Shown: positions 17,263 through 26,309, counted from the stretch's first letter. The stretch: DNA of 64,000 nt from Lapillicoccus jejuensis (GCF_006715055.1 NZ_VFMN01000001.1:3534001-3598000); one strand, 5' to 3'. The notes: generated by a model not told the origin, from the letters alone. Numbers and translations: made by a program.

Positions 17263-17268
17263 TACGGT
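17263..17268 (+). promoter_or_regulatory. Leaderless-type -10 box (TACGGT) for the lipoprotein gene
   Basis: TACGGT is followed by 7 nt and the GTG start. The rest of the 132 bp gap between serB and this gene shows no other clear signal. Confidence 0.45.
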
Positions 17269-17275
17269 TCCCGGC

Positions 17276-18091
17276 GTGATCTCGACGCACCGTCCTGCCC
17301 TCCGGTCCGCCCTGCCGCTGCTCGCCCTCGGCGCGCTCGCGCTGCCCGCCCTCGGTGCGTGCGGCCCCGCCGCCTCCGCCTCCTCGGCGAAGGCCACGAG
17401 CCCCGCGACCTCGCCCGCGACCCCCTCCGCGACCCCTTCCGCGACGCCCACGACGACCGCGCCGAGCACCACCGCCGCGCCCGTCGCCGCGGCCCCGCGC
17501 ACCGCCACCGAGCTGACGTCCGCCCTGCTCGGGCTCTCCGACCTGCCGACCGGCTACTCGGTGGAGAAGGACACCGGCCGCGACAGCGGGCAGCCGACCT
17601 TCAGCGCGTCCGCCGCGGCCTGCCGCGACCTGGTGAGCCTGCTCAACACGCCGGCGCCGCCCGGCTCGGTCGCGGACGCGACGGTCGGCTTCTCCGGTGG
17701 CCAGGACGGTCCGTTCGTCAGCGAGCAGCTCTCCGCGTTCCCCGGTGCGAGCGGGGCGACCGCGGTGCTGCGCAGCCTCGACGCCGCGGCCGGGGCCTGC
17801 GACAAGGCGACGATCTCGATGCCGGGGTCCGGCAGCGCCGCCGTCACCATCGCCCAGGTCAGCCCGCCCCAGGCGGGCGAGCACGCCACCGCGTTCCGCG
17901 TGACCGCGGCCGCCGGCAGCGCGCTCGAGGGGTTCGAGGTCACCTTCGTCGCGACCCAGGTCGGCGACGTCACCGCCGCGCTGACCTTCCTCGGCGCCCT
18001 GCCCGACGAGGTCGACGGCGCCACCCAGGCCGCCGTCGACAAGGTCACCGAGAAGCTCGGCGCCGCGTCGGGCTCGGCCTCGACGACCTGA
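17276..18091 (+). CDS. Putative secreted lipoprotein of unknown function
   Basis: A 271-residue protein with a lipoprotein signal peptide: basic start (RPALRS), hydrophobic stretch and lipobox LGAC near residues 26-29, followed by a Ser/Ala/Thr/Pro linker up to about residue 75. The folded part begins at LTSALLGLSDLPTGYSVEKD and contains two cysteines (AAACRDL and GACDKA) that could form a disulfide. This layout resembles the extracytoplasmic lipoproteins and PknH-like sensor domains of actinobacteria, but no function can be assigned. Confidence 0.8.
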   Translation: MISTHRPALRSALPLLALGALALPALGACGPAASASSAKATSPATSPATPSATPSATPTTTAPSTTAAPVAAAPRTATELTSALLGLSDLPTGYSVEKDTGRDSGQPTFSASAAACRDLVSLLNTPAPPGSVADATVGFSGGQDGPFVSEQLSAFPGASGATAVLRSLDAAAGACDKATISMPGSGSAAVTIAQVSPPQAGEHATAFRVTAAAGSALEGFEVTFVATQVGDVTAALTFLGALPDEVDGATQAAVDKVTEKLGAASGSASTT

Positions 18092-18101
18092 ACGGGTCGG
18101 C

Positions 18102-18953
18102 TCAGCCCGTGAGGCCGTCGCGCCAAGCCACGAGGTCGCGCACCTTGGCCAGGCTCTCGCGCCAGTCCGCGGCGCCGTACTCCTCGCCGGAGATGCCGAC
18201 CGTGAACAGGCGCACGCCGGCGTCGTACAGGGTCTGCGCGCTGGCGGCGTAGTCCTCGACCTGCTCGGGCATCCGGCCCGGGGTCGGCGCCACGCCGGCG
18301 GACCACGTGATGGCGCCGGGGTCGCGGCCGACCTTCGCGCACCAGTCGTCGAGGACGGCACCCTTGCGGGCGAGGGTCTCGGCGTCGCCGAAGGTGTGCC
18401 AGATGTCCGCGTGCTCGGCGACGATGCGCAGCGTCTTCTTCTCGCCGCCGCCGCCGATGAGGATCGGGATGTCGCGGGTCGGGCGCGGGTTCATCGCCGC
18501 CCAGCGGTCCTTCATGACCGGCAGGTCGCGGGCGAGGTCGTCCAGGCGGCTGCCGGCGGTGCCGAACGGGTAGCCGTACTCGTCGTAGTCGCGCTGCGCC
18601 CAGCCCGACCCGATGCCGAGGACGAGCCGGCCCTGGCCGCCGTCACGGGCGCTGATGTGGTCGACCGTGCGGGCCATGTCGGCGAGCAGCTGCGGGTTGC
18701 GGTAGCTGTTGCAGGTGACGAGGGCGCCGATCTCGACCCTCTCGGTGGCCTCGGCCCAGGCGGCGAGCATCGTCCAGCACTCGAAGTGCAGCCCGTCGGG
18801 GTCACCGCTCAGCGGGAAGAAGTGGTCCCAGTTGAGGATCTGGTCGACGCCGGCCTCCTCGAGCCCGGCGCAGACGCGGCGGATGGCGTCGTACGGCGCG
18901 TGCTGCGGCTGGACCTGGACGGCGATGCGGGCGGGGGCGGAGAGGTTCGGCAC
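18102..18953 (-). CDS. LLM class F420-dependent oxidoreductase
   Basis: A 283-residue luciferase-like (beta/alpha)8 barrel. Features include GLEEAGVDQILNWDHFFPL near residues 30-48, the RVEIGALVTCNSYRNPQLLADMARTVDHIS core, LGIGSGWAQRDYDEYGYPFGT (the family's cofactor-binding bulge region) and PILIGGGGEKKTLRIVAEHAD. This matches the actinobacterial F420-dependent family often labelled TIGR03560. The substrate is unknown. The start is GTG; the sequence before it (CAGGAT, 6 nt away) is only a weak -10 match. Confidence 0.88.
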   Translation of the reverse strand: MPNLSAPARIAVQVQPQHAPYDAIRRVCAGLEEAGVDQILNWDHFFPLSGDPDGLHFECWTMLAAWAEATERVEIGALVTCNSYRNPQLLADMARTVDHISARDGGQGRLVLGIGSGWAQRDYDEYGYPFGTAGSRLDDLARDLPVMKDRWAAMNPRPTRDIPILIGGGGEKKTLRIVAEHADIWHTFGDAETLARKGAVLDDWCAKVGRDPGAITWSAGVAPTPGRMPEQVEDYAASAQTLYDAGVRLFTVGISGEEYGAADWRESLAKVRDLVAWRDGLTG

Positions 18954-18990
18954 CTCGCCATCCTGGCACCCGGCACCGACGTCGGCGCGG

Positions 18991-19698
18991 TCAGTCGCGC
19001 CAGGCGAGCACGTAGAGCCAGTCCCACTGGTAGCCCTGGTCGCGGCCCATGTCGACCTCGACGTCGACGCGGGCGAACCCGGCCTCCTCGAGCAGGGCGA
19101 CGAGCGGCGCCTCGCGCCAGTACTGGTAGAAGCGCGGCAGACCGAGCTTGTGCTCGCTCCACTCCTGGCCGTCGCCGACCTTGACCGTGAAGGCGAGGAC
19201 GCCGCCGGGCGCCAGCGCGGCGTGGATCTTGGTGACCACGAGCGCCAGCTGGGCCGGGGTCAGGTGCAGCAGGACGGCGTTGGCGAGCACGGCGGCGTAC
19301 GGGCCGTGGGTGCCGGCGCCGAGGTCGTCGGTGAGGACGTCGAGCCGGTGCGCCTCGCGGCCCTGCCGGCGCAGCATGTCGACGAAGGCCCGCGTGGCGT
19401 CCGTACGGCGCACGCGGCGCCCGTGCCGCTCGAGGTACGCCGCGTCGCGGCCCTGCGCGCTGCCGACCTCGAGGACGAGCCCGGGCGGGGCGACCCGGGC
19501 GAGCCTCCGCAGGAAGGTGCGGTGGGCGATGCTGCCCGCGTTCTCGGTCTGCGCGGCGTAGACCTCGGCGCGGGCCTCGTAGGCGGCCAGGGTGAGGGCG
19601 TTCGTCCCGGCCGCGTCGTGCGGTGGGTACGGCGCGCTCGACCCTCCCGCGGGGGCCGCGGACGCGGCGCCGGGGGGGAAGGCGGGCTGCGTGCTCAC
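18991..19698 (-). CDS. Class I SAM-dependent methyltransferase
   Basis: A 235-residue Rossmann-fold methyltransferase. Residues 1-35 are Ala/Pro/Ser-rich and probably disordered. SAM-binding motif I is VLEVGSAQGRDAAYLE near residue 75, followed by an acidic turn (RTDATRAF) and the motif IV region YAAVLANAVLLHL. The substrate cannot be inferred. It reads from a GTG and lies 37 bp upstream of the LLM oxidoreductase gene on the same strand, so the two may form a small operon. Confidence 0.85.
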   Translation of the reverse strand: MSTQPAFPPGAASAAPAGGSSAPYPPHDAAGTNALTLAAYEARAEVYAAQTENAGSIAHRTFLRRLARVAPPGLVLEVGSAQGRDAAYLERHGRRVRRTDATRAFVDMLRRQGREAHRLDVLTDDLGAGTHGPYAAVLANAVLLHLTPAQLALVVTKIHAALAPGGVLAFTVKVGDGQEWSEHKLGLPRFYQYWREAPLVALLEEAGFARVDVEVDMGRDQGYQWDWLYVLAWRD

Positions 19699-19788
19699 CC
19701 CACCAGCGTGGCACGCCGGGCGGCGCCCGCCGCGCCCTCGACGGCGACGACCGCCGTGGCGCTCGACACACCCGCCGACCGCACAGGA

Positions 19789-21042
19789 CTAGAGCGGGAC
19801 GTGCTGCCCCTTGCCGACGACGACGATCCCGTTGTCGCTGACGTAGAACCCGCGTGCGCGGTCGTGGTCGTGGTCGATCCCGATCTTGCAGTGCTCGGGG
19901 ACGACGACGTTCTTGTCGATGATGGCGCGGCGGATCGTGGAGTACCGGCCGACGTCGACGCCGTCGAGCAGGACGCTGTCGACGACCGTCGCGAAGGAGT
20001 GGATGCGCACCCGGGGCGCGATGACCGAGCCGTTGACCTGCGCGCCGGAGACGACGACACCGGGGGAGACCATCGAGTTGAGCGCCTCCCCGACCCGGTC
20101 GCCGTGACCGTGGACGAACTTCGCCGGCGGCAGCGAGCCGGTCGACGTGTAGATCGGCCACTCCTCGTTGTAGAGGTTGAAGATCGGCTGGATGTTGATG
20201 AGGTCCATGGTGGCGTCGAAGTACGAGTCCATCGTCCCGACGTCGCGCCAGTAGCCGCGCTCGCGGTCGGTCACCCCCGGGACCTCGTTGTCGCCGAAGT
20301 CGTAGACGTAGGCGCCGCCCTGGTCGACGAAGGACGGGACGATGTCGCCGCCCATGTCGTGCTTGCTGCCCTCGAGGTCGTGGTCGCGGGTGACGGCGTC
20401 GACGAGCACGTCGGCGTCGAAGACGTAGTTGCCCATCGAGGCGAGCACCTGGTCGGGCGCGTCGGGCAGACCCTTGGCGTCGGTCGGCTTCTCGCGGAAG
20501 GCCCCGATCTTGCGGCGGTCCTCGTCGTCGACCTCGATGACCCCGAACTGGTCGGCCAGCGAGATCGGCTGCCGGATCGCCGCGACGGTGACGCCCGCGC
20601 CGGTGGCGATGTGCTGGTCGACCATCTGCGAGAAGTCCATGCGGTACACGTGGTCGGCGCCCACGACGACGATGTAGTCGGGCTTGTCGTCGGCGACGAG
20701 GTTGAGGCTCTGGAAGATCGCGTCCGCGCTGCCGAGGTACCACGACTTGCCCACGCGCTGCTGGGCCGGCACCGACGCGACGTAGTTGCCGAGCAGGGTC
20801 GACATGCGCCACGTCGAGGAGATGTGGCGGTCGAGGCTGTGCGACTTGTACTGGGTCAGCACGACGACCTTGAGGTACCCGCTGTTGACGACGTTCGACA
20901 GCGCGAAGTCGATGAGCCGGTAGATCCCGCCGAAGGGCACCGCCGGTTTCGCCCGGTCGGCCGTGAGGGGCATCAGCCGCTTCCCCTCGCCCCCGGCCAG
21001 GACGATCGCCAGCACCTTCGCGTTCTGCGTCCGTCGCGCCAT
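19789..21042 (-). CDS. glgC: Glucose-1-phosphate adenylyltransferase
   Basis: A 417-residue nucleotidyltransferase that makes ADP-glucose from glucose 1-phosphate and ATP. The N-terminal signature [26 protein letters not shown] is complete; the substrate-binding segments [39 protein letters not shown] and [13 protein letters not shown] follow. A left-handed beta-helix C-terminal region ([33 protein letters not shown]) fits GlgC. It diverges from the glycogen synthase gene, the usual actinobacterial arrangement. The ATG follows TAGGGT by 6 nt. Confidence 0.96.
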   Translation of the reverse strand: MARRTQNAKVLAIVLAGGEGKRLMPLTADRAKPAVPFGGIYRLIDFALSNVVNSGYLKVVVLTQYKSHSLDRHISSTWRMSTLLGNYVASVPAQQRVGKSWYLGSADAIFQSLNLVADDKPDYIVVVGADHVYRMDFSQMVDQHIATGAGVTVAAIRQPISLADQFGVIEVDDEDRRKIGAFREKPTDAKGLPDAPDQVLASMGNYVFDADVLVDAVTRDHDLEGSKHDMGGDIVPSFVDQGGAYVYDFGDNEVPGVTDRERGYWRDVGTMDSYFDATMDLINIQPIFNLYNEEWPIYTSTGSLPPAKFVHGHGDRVGEALNSMVSPGVVVSGAQVNGSVIAPRVRIHSFATVVDSVLLDGVDVGRYSTIRRAIIDKNVVVPEHCKIGIDHDHDRARGFYVSDNGIVVVGKGQHVPL

Positions 21043-21048
21043 GGCCTC

Positions 21049-21082
21049 ACCCTAGGGGCGCGGGTGAGCGCGGGTCTATCGT
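21049..21082. promoter_or_regulatory. Divergent leaderless promoters between glgC and glgA/glgM
   Basis: In a 47 bp gap, TAGGGT on the minus strand (21049-21054) lies 6 nt before the glgC ATG, and TATCGT on the plus strand (21077-21082) lies 7 nt before the GTG of the synthase. The two polymerases would sit back to back, so the promoters may compete or be co-regulated. Confidence 0.5.
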
Positions 21083-21089
21083 CCTCCCC

Positions 21090-22280
21090 GTGCGCGTCGA
21101 CATCCTCAGCAAGGAGTACCCCCCGGCGGTCTACGGCGGCGCGGGGGTGCACGTGGCCGAGCTGGTCCGCGCCCTGCGCGACCGCGGCGACGTGGACGTG
21201 CAGGTGCGGTGCTTCGGCGCCCCGCGCGACGAGACCGGCACGACGGCGTACGGCGACCTCGCGGAGCTCGCCTCGGCGAACGCCGCCCTGCAGACCCTCG
21301 GGGTCGACGTCGCGATGGCGCAGGACTGCGTCGGCGCCGACCTCGTGCACTCGCACACCTGGTACGCCAACTTCGCGGGCCACCTCGGCTCGCTGCTCGG
21401 CGGGATGCCGCACGTCGTCACCGCGCACTCGCTCGAGCCGATGCGGCCGTGGAAGGCCGAGCAGCTCGGTGGCGGCTACCGCGTCTCCTCCTTCGCGGAG
21501 CGGACGGCGTACGAGGCCGCGGCGGCCGTCGTCGCCGTCTCCGCCGGGATGCGCGCGGACATCCTCGCCAGCTACCCCTCGCTCGACCCGGCGCGGGTCC
21601 ACGTGGTGCACAACGGGATCGACAGCCAGCTGTGGCAGCCGGCGCGCGACGAGGACGTCGTGCGGCAGCACGGCATCGACCCCGACAGGCCGTCGGTCGT
21701 CTTCGTCGGGCGGATCACCCGGCAGAAGGGCCTGCCCTACCTGCTGCGCGCCGCGGCCGCCCTGCCCGAGGGGGTGCAGCTCGTGCTGTGCGCCGGCGCT
21801 CCGGACACCCCGGAGATCCTCGCCGAGGTCGAGCAGCTGGTGGCCGACCTGCGGGCGCAGCGCGACGGCGTGGTGTGGATCCAGCAGATGCTTCCCCGGA
21901 ACGAGGTCGTCGCGATCCTCAGCGCCGCCACCGTCTTCGCCTGCCCATCGGTCTACGAGCCGCTCGGGATCGTCAACCTGGAGGCGATGGCGTGCGAGCT
22001 CGCCGTCGTCGCCACCGCCACCGGCGGCATCCCCGAGGTCGTCGTCGACGGCGAGACCGGCTGGCTCGTGCCGATCGAGCAGGTGACCGACGGCAGCGGC
22101 ACCCCGGTCGATCCGGACCGCTTCGTCGCCGACCTCGGTGCGGCGCTGGTCGACGCGGTCTCCGACGGGGAGCGGGCGAAGCGTTTCGGCCTGGCCGGGC
22201 GGCAGCGCGCGGTCGAGCACTTCTCGTGGGCCTCGATCGGCGACCGGACGATGGAGGTCTACCGGTCGGTCCTCGGGTGA
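21090..22280 (+). CDS. glgA: Glycogen synthase / alpha-maltose-1-phosphate synthase (GT4)
   Basis: A 396-residue GT4 glycosyltransferase of the corynebacterial GlgA family, starting MRVDILSKEYPPAVYGGAGVHV. Its mycobacterial relative, also encoded beside glgC, is GlgM, which makes alpha-maltose-1-phosphate from ADP-glucose and glucose-1-phosphate. Key segments: VHSHTWYANFAGHL, SVVFVGRITRQKGLPYLL (Lys for phosphate binding), and the catalytic EX7E region PSVYEPLGIVNLEAMACE. GTG start after TATCGT. The stop overlaps the next gene's GTG. Confidence 0.93.
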   Translation: MRVDILSKEYPPAVYGGAGVHVAELVRALRDRGDVDVQVRCFGAPRDETGTTAYGDLAELASANAALQTLGVDVAMAQDCVGADLVHSHTWYANFAGHLGSLLGGMPHVVTAHSLEPMRPWKAEQLGGGYRVSSFAERTAYEAAAAVVAVSAGMRADILASYPSLDPARVHVVHNGIDSQLWQPARDEDVVRQHGIDPDRPSVVFVGRITRQKGLPYLLRAAAALPEGVQLVLCAGAPDTPEILAEVEQLVADLRAQRDGVVWIQQMLPRNEVVAILSAATVFACPSVYEPLGIVNLEAMACELAVVATATGGIPEVVVDGETGWLVPIEQVTDGSGTPVDPDRFVADLGAALVDAVSDGERAKRFGLAGRQRAVEHFSWASIGDRTMEVYRSVLG

Positions 22281-23338
22281 CGGGCGTCCCTGTCCGGCCG
22301 CTCGTCCACCCGCCCAAGGCGCGCCCGGGCGACCGGGTCGCGGTCCTCTCCCCGTCGTTCGCGGCGCCCGCCGTCGCGCCGGAGATCCACGAGCAGGCGA
22401 TGCGCCGGCTCACCGAGGTCACCGGGCTCGTCCCGGTCGAGTACCCCACGACCCGCCGGCTCGACGCCGACCCGCGCGACCGGGCCGCCGACCTCATGGC
22501 CGCGTTCGGTGACCCGAGCATCCGGGCGGTGCTCGCGACGATCGGCGGGGAGGACCAGCTGACGGTGGTCCCGCACCTCGACCCGGACGTCGTCCGCGCC
22601 GACCCCAAGCCGTTCCTCGGCTACAGCGACAACACCAACCTGCTGTCCTGGTTGTGGACCCACGGCGTCGCGGCCTTCCACGGCGGCTCGACGCAGGTGC
22701 ACCTCGGCCCCGGACCGGGCGTCGACCCGGTGCACGCGGCGTCGCTGCGCGCGGCGCTGCTGACCGGCGAGCGGCTCGAGGTCACCGACCCGGGGGAGTC
22801 GGCCGACCTCGGGCTGCGCTGGGAGGACCCGCGCGCGCTCACCGAGTCCGGCGAGCGCGAGCCGACCGAGCCGTGGACGTGGGCCGGCCCGGCCCGCGCC
22901 GTCACCGGACCGACCTGGGGCGGCTGCCTCGAGGTGCTCCAGTGGGTCCTCGCTGCCGGCCGCTTCCCGGACGACGCGGGCGTCCTCGACGGCTCCGTGC
23001 TGCTGCTCGAGACGAGCGAGGAGCTGCCGCCCGCCGACACCGTCCGGCGGATGGTGCGGGTGCTCGGCGAGCGCGGGCTGCTGGAGCGGGTGGCGGGGGT
23101 CGTCGTCGCGCGACCGCCGGCGCAGAGCTTCGAGCAGCTGCGCGGGCCGGACGAGCGGGCCGCCCACCGGGCCGCGCAGCGCGACGCGGTCCTCGACGTC
23201 GTGGGGCGGTACGCACCGGACGCGGTGGTCGTCGTCGACGTGCCCTTCGGGCACACCAGCCCGCAGTGGGTCCTCCCGTACGGCGGGCTGATGACGGTCG
23301 ACGGGGTCGAGCGCCGCGTCTGGGCCGACTACTCCTGA
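22277..23338 (+). CDS. S66 family LD-carboxypeptidase / MccF-like protein
   Basis: A 353-residue peptidase S66 protein. Family members cleave the L-Lys-D-Ala bond of murein tetrapeptides or, as MccF, inactivate microcin C-like antibiotics. The nucleophile is in FLGYSDNTNL (Ser near residue 117), the Glu is in VLLLETSEELPP, and the His is in VPFGHTSPQWVLPYG, completing the Ser-Glu-His triad. The loop sequence cannot settle carboxypeptidase versus MccF. The start GTG overlaps the glgA stop; the end overlaps the convergent MerR gene by 10 bp. Confidence 0.88.
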   Translation: MTGVPVRPLVHPPKARPGDRVAVLSPSFAAPAVAPEIHEQAMRRLTEVTGLVPVEYPTTRRLDADPRDRAADLMAAFGDPSIRAVLATIGGEDQLTVVPHLDPDVVRADPKPFLGYSDNTNLLSWLWTHGVAAFHGGSTQVHLGPGPGVDPVHAASLRAALLTGERLEVTDPGESADLGLRWEDPRALTESGEREPTEPWTWAGPARAVTGPTWGGCLEVLQWVLAAGRFPDDAGVLDGSVLLLETSEELPPADTVRRMVRVLGERGLLERVAGVVVARPPAQSFEQLRGPDERAAHRAAQRDAVLDVVGRYAPDAVVVVDVPFGHTSPQWVLPYGGLMTVDGVERRVWADYS

Positions 23339-24027
23339 GAGGCGACCACTCGGGAAACGGGTTCCCGGACGGCGGTGTCCGCGGAAGTGGTGTCCGGGGG
23401 CGTCGTACGGGCCAGGGCCTGCGTGCTCACCACCTGCTGCGCGATCCGGCGCAGCGTCGCGAGCACCTCGTCGACGAGGACGGTCCCGACGATGACCGTG
23501 TGCAGGGCCTGCGCGGGGGAGTCCGCGCGCCGCGCGACCGCGACGTCGGTGACGGCGGCGCGGTACGCCGCATCGGCGTACCCCGTCAGCTCGTCGGGGG
23601 TGAGCGCGAGCCCGGCCGCGCGGACGGCGGCGACGGCCTGGGCGAGCGAGGCCAGCAGCGAGGGCGGGAGGCAGTCGCCCCAACCGACCCCCTCCAGGAA
23701 CCGCTCGACCTCGGCGGTGTCCGGCGGCGGGTCGCTCGCGGCGACCGGGGGCGGGAGCGCGGCGTGGGCGACGCCGAGGAGCTCGTGCGGGGAGGTCGGC
23801 GGGTCGTCGAGCGCCGCGAGCACCGAGCGGACCTCGCGCAGACCGAGCCCACCGGTCTCGACGAGCGCCCGCACGAGCCGGAGCCGCTCGAGGTGCTGCT
23901 CGTCGTAGTTGGCGCGCGTCCGGCTCGTGGCCGTGCCCGGCATGAGCAGACCCTCGCGCAGGTAGAACTTCACGGTCGCGAGCGGCACGTCGGCCGCGGC
24001 GGCCAGCTCGGAGACGCGCACGCTCAC
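23329..24027 (-). CDS. MerR family transcriptional regulator
   Basis: A 232-residue regulator with an N-terminal MerR helix-turn-helix and wing (VRVSELAAAADVPLATVKFYLREGLLMPG), then the dimerisation helix and a long C-terminal effector region of unknown ligand (residues about 95-232, no cysteine pair as in metal sensors). GTG at 24027 is chosen because the MerR fold begins at once after it; the open frame upstream is not homologous. Two GATAGT-N3-type palindromes lie between it and the divergent DUF4188 gene, so it most likely controls that gene. Confidence 0.88.
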   Translation of the reverse strand: MSVRVSELAAAADVPLATVKFYLREGLLMPGTATSRTRANYDEQHLERLRLVRALVETGGLGLREVRSVLAALDDPPTSPHELLGVAHAALPPPVAASDPPPDTAEVERFLEGVGWGDCLPPSLLASLAQAVAAVRAAGLALTPDELTGYADAAYRAAVTDVAVARRADSPAQALHTVIVGTVLVDEVLATLRRIAQQVVSTQALARTTPPDTTSADTAVREPVSRVVASQE

Positions 24028-24030
24028 CCC

Positions 24031-24060
24031 TTGACATCGGATAGTGCTGATATCCAACAT
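24031..24060 (+). promoter_or_regulatory. MerR-type promoter with operator in the spacer
   Basis: TTGACA (24031-24036) and CAACAT (24055-24060) form a -35/-10 pair with an 18 bp spacer. The palindrome GATAGT-GCT-GATATC (24040-24054) fills that spacer, the hallmark of MerR-controlled promoters. It reads toward the DUF4188 gene. Confidence 0.6.
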
Positions 24061-24071
24061 GGACCTCAGCA

Positions 24072-24086
24072 GATAGTCACACTATC
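24072..24086. promoter_or_regulatory. Second copy of the MerR-like operator
   Basis: GATAGT-CAC-ACTATC is a perfect palindrome, 32 bp (about three helical turns) centre to centre from the copy at 24040-24054. It overlaps the expected transcript start of the DUF4188 gene, where binding would repress. Confidence 0.65.
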
Positions 24087-24102
24087 CAATCAGGAGCCCG
24101 TC

Positions 24103-24594
24103 ATGGCGAACCCCGCACCGCGCGTCACCCACGCCTACGAGGGCGACGTCGTCCTCTTCCTCGTCGGCCTGCGGATCCACCAGCCCTGGCGGCTCGACGT
24201 CGTCGCGCGGGTCGGCGGCGCCATGGGCCCGATGCTCGCCGAGCTCGCGCGGAACGCCGACGAGCTGGGGTACCTCGGCGGGCGCACCGTCCTCGACACC
24301 GGGGGGCCGACGGTGATGACGTGGTGGCGCAGCGCCGAGGACCTGCACCGCTACGCCTCCGCCGGCGACCGGCGCCACCGACCGGCGTGGAGCGCGTTCT
24401 ACGGCTACGCGGCGAAGGCGCCGAGGGCCGTGACGATCTGGCACGAGACGTACGCCGTCCCCGCCGGCGGCCACGAGTCGGCGTACGTCGGCCCGAAGCC
24501 GCTCGGTCTGGCCTCCATCGCCGGCATGGTACCCATCGCCCGCCGCGGCGAGCGGGCCCGCGAGCGGATGCGGCTGACCGGCGACCGGGGCTGA
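24103..24594 (+). CDS. DUF4188 domain protein (putative monooxygenase-like)
   Basis: A 163-residue protein of the DUF4188 family, a ferredoxin-like alpha/beta barrel sometimes called monooxygenase family. Visible blocks are GDVVLFLVGLRIHQPWRLD near residue 13, GYLGGRTVLDTGGPTVMTWWRSAEDLHRYA and the C-terminal IWHETYAVPAGGHESAY with YVGPKPLGLA. A CAGGAG sequence precedes the ATG by 6 nt. It is divergent from the MerR gene and is its likely target. In other bacteria such genes sit with stress or redox regulators; the reaction is unknown. Confidence 0.87.
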   Translation: MANPAPRVTHAYEGDVVLFLVGLRIHQPWRLDVVARVGGAMGPMLAELARNADELGYLGGRTVLDTGGPTVMTWWRSAEDLHRYASAGDRRHRPAWSAFYGYAAKAPRAVTIWHETYAVPAGGHESAYVGPKPLGLASIAGMVPIARRGERARERMRLTGDRG

Positions 24595-24596
24595 CC

Positions 24597-25523
24597 TCAG
24601 GCCGGTCGCGGCAGACCGAGCTGCTCGGCCAGACCGGCCGACCTGTGCAGCACGGCCGCGAGCACGTCAGGCCGCTGCCGGTAGAACGCCAGGTGGGCGC
24701 GCTCGACCTCGTCGGGGTCGACGTCCTGCCCGCCCACCCTCCAGGTCGCACGCGCGGGCTCGTCGACGCTGACGCCCGACGTCGCCGGCTCGACGGGCGC
24801 GTGCACCGCGTCGAGCAGCGGCCGCGTCACCCGCGTCGGGCGGGCCTCCAGCCCGAGCGCCTCCCGCAGCCGCAGCGCCCCGGCGGCGAAGAAGGATGTG
24901 CCGGGATGGTTGACCGTCCGCATCTGCGGGCGGGCCGGCGGCTCGAGCAGGTCGGCAAGGGGCACGGCGCCGTACCGCTCCTCGCGCTCGCGCACGGCCG
25001 CCACCGAGCCGTGGACGGCGGCCAGCACCAGGTCCCGCGTCAGCGGGGGAGCATCGGGTGCGGCGCGCCCCGTGGCCGCCCAGGCGGCCCGGGTCGCGGT
25101 GCGCACGTCGTGGTAGGCGACGACGGGTGGGTCGGGATCCGCCAGGCCGGGCGGGTGGACTAGCACGTGGTGGGGGGAGCGGGCGGCGTACCGGACCGGC
25201 GCGACGAGCGCGAGCCGCGCGTCCGGCCGCAGCAGCGGGGCGAGCTCGTCGGTGCCGACGGGTAGCCCGCGGTAGCCCGCCCGCACCGGCTGGGTGAGCA
25301 GCAGGTCGACCCGCGCCAGCAGCGCGCGCAGCGGCCCGAGGTCGTCGACCGTCCACTCGTGGACGGGCGGCACCCGCACCGTGGCGACGTCGTCGTCCTC
25401 CAGGACGAGGCGCCACGACTCGGCCTGGCAGTTGCCGAGGACCGCGAGCAGCGGCCGCCGGCCCAGGTCCCCGTACGTCGCGTCGTAGAAGGTGCCGTAG
25501 TGAGTCCGGCGACCCGCGTCCAC
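24597..25523 (-). CDS. WcbI-like polysaccharide biosynthesis acetyltransferase
   Basis: A 308-residue protein. LAVLGNCQAESWRLVL near residue 25 matches the GNCQA motif of WcbI-type putative acetyltransferases linked to capsule genes. Later blocks include NHPGTSFFAAGAL, also seen in the family. There is no neighbouring polysaccharide cluster. GTG at 25523 follows GGGGAG closely, and the gene starts 11 nt after the preceding gene, so they form an operon. The end lies 2 bp from the convergent DUF4188 gene. Confidence 0.75.
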   Translation of the reverse strand: MDAGRRTHYGTFYDATYGDLGRRPLLAVLGNCQAESWRLVLEDDDVATVRVPPVHEWTVDDLGPLRALLARVDLLLTQPVRAGYRGLPVGTDELAPLLRPDARLALVAPVRYAARSPHHVLVHPPGLADPDPPVVAYHDVRTATRAAWAATGRAAPDAPPLTRDLVLAAVHGSVAAVREREERYGAVPLADLLEPPARPQMRTVNHPGTSFFAAGALRLREALGLEARPTRVTRPLLDAVHAPVEPATSGVSVDEPARATWRVGGQDVDPDEVERAHLAFYRQRPDVLAAVLHRSAGLAEQLGLPRPA

Positions 25524-25534
25524 CGGCTCCCCGC

Positions 25535-26302
25535 TCAGGCCGGCCGCCAGCCGGCGACGGCCATCACCGCGACGTTCGCCGCGGCGGCGAGCGCGTGGTC
25601 GGCGGCGCCGGCGAGGCGCCGCAGGCCCGTCTCGCGGTGGCCGGAGGAGTGCACGTCGAGGGTCGGGCCCGCGGCGGCCAGCGCGAGGCCCTCGTCGGCG
25701 ATGAGCGCGACCCGCGCGGCCGTGGTCATGACCCGGACGGCCCGGGGCGGGAGGTCCGGCGGCAGGCCCCACCCGCTCGCGGCGAGCGACCGCTCGGCCG
25801 ACTCGCGCGGGGCGGCCGACCACGGCCGGCCCTCGACCCGCTCGAGCGCCTCGGCGCCCTCGGCGACCGCCAGCGAGAGCTGCCGCTCGACGTCGCCGAG
25901 GTCGATCATCTCCAGGGTGTGCCGGGCGACGGGCTGGGCGTCGTGCGCCGTCCACCGGGCCAGCACGCCCTCGTCGCCCGCCGGGCCGTAGGCCTCGAGC
26001 TCGGGCACGAGCAGCCCGCCCATCCCGGCGACGAAGACGCACTCGCCGGCCGCCGCAGCGGCGCCCGCGACCTCGGGCGAGCACCGCGGCAGCCCCGAGA
26101 CGTCACCGGGGCGGGGGAGCGCGACGAGCAGGGCGCTCTCCCCGAAGTCGCGCCACAGCGCGATCCGCGCGAGGTCGCCCTCGACGTGGTCCAGGTCGGG
26201 GTGCGCGCGGGCCAGCGCCTCCTCGACGTCGTCGACCCCGTGGCGGTGCCAGGCGGCAGTCACCCACAGCGCGGCGCGCACGGACAGGGGGAGCGAGGAC
26301 AC
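25535..26302 (-). CDS. Hypothetical protein, operon partner of the WcbI-like gene
   Basis: A 255-residue, Ala-rich, mostly helical protein without a recognised motif, signal peptide or membrane helix. It holds a conserved-looking acidic/aromatic N-terminal half (GDLARIALWRDFGESALLVAL) and an ERxLAASGWGLPPDLPPRAVR segment. Start GTG has TAGACT 7 nt upstream. I do not recognise a function; the tight link to the next gene suggests a shared role. Confidence 0.7.
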   Translation of the reverse strand: MSSLPLSVRAALWVTAAWHRHGVDDVEEALARAHPDLDHVEGDLARIALWRDFGESALLVALPRPGDVSGLPRCSPEVAGAAAAAGECVFVAGMGGLLVPELEAYGPAGDEGVLARWTAHDAQPVARHTLEMIDLGDVERQLSLAVAEGAEALERVEGRPWSAAPRESAERSLAASGWGLPPDLPPRAVRVMTTAARVALIADEGLALAAAGPTLDVHSSGHRETGLRRLAGAADHALAAAANVAVMAVAGWRPA

Positions 26303-26309
26303 CCGCAGG

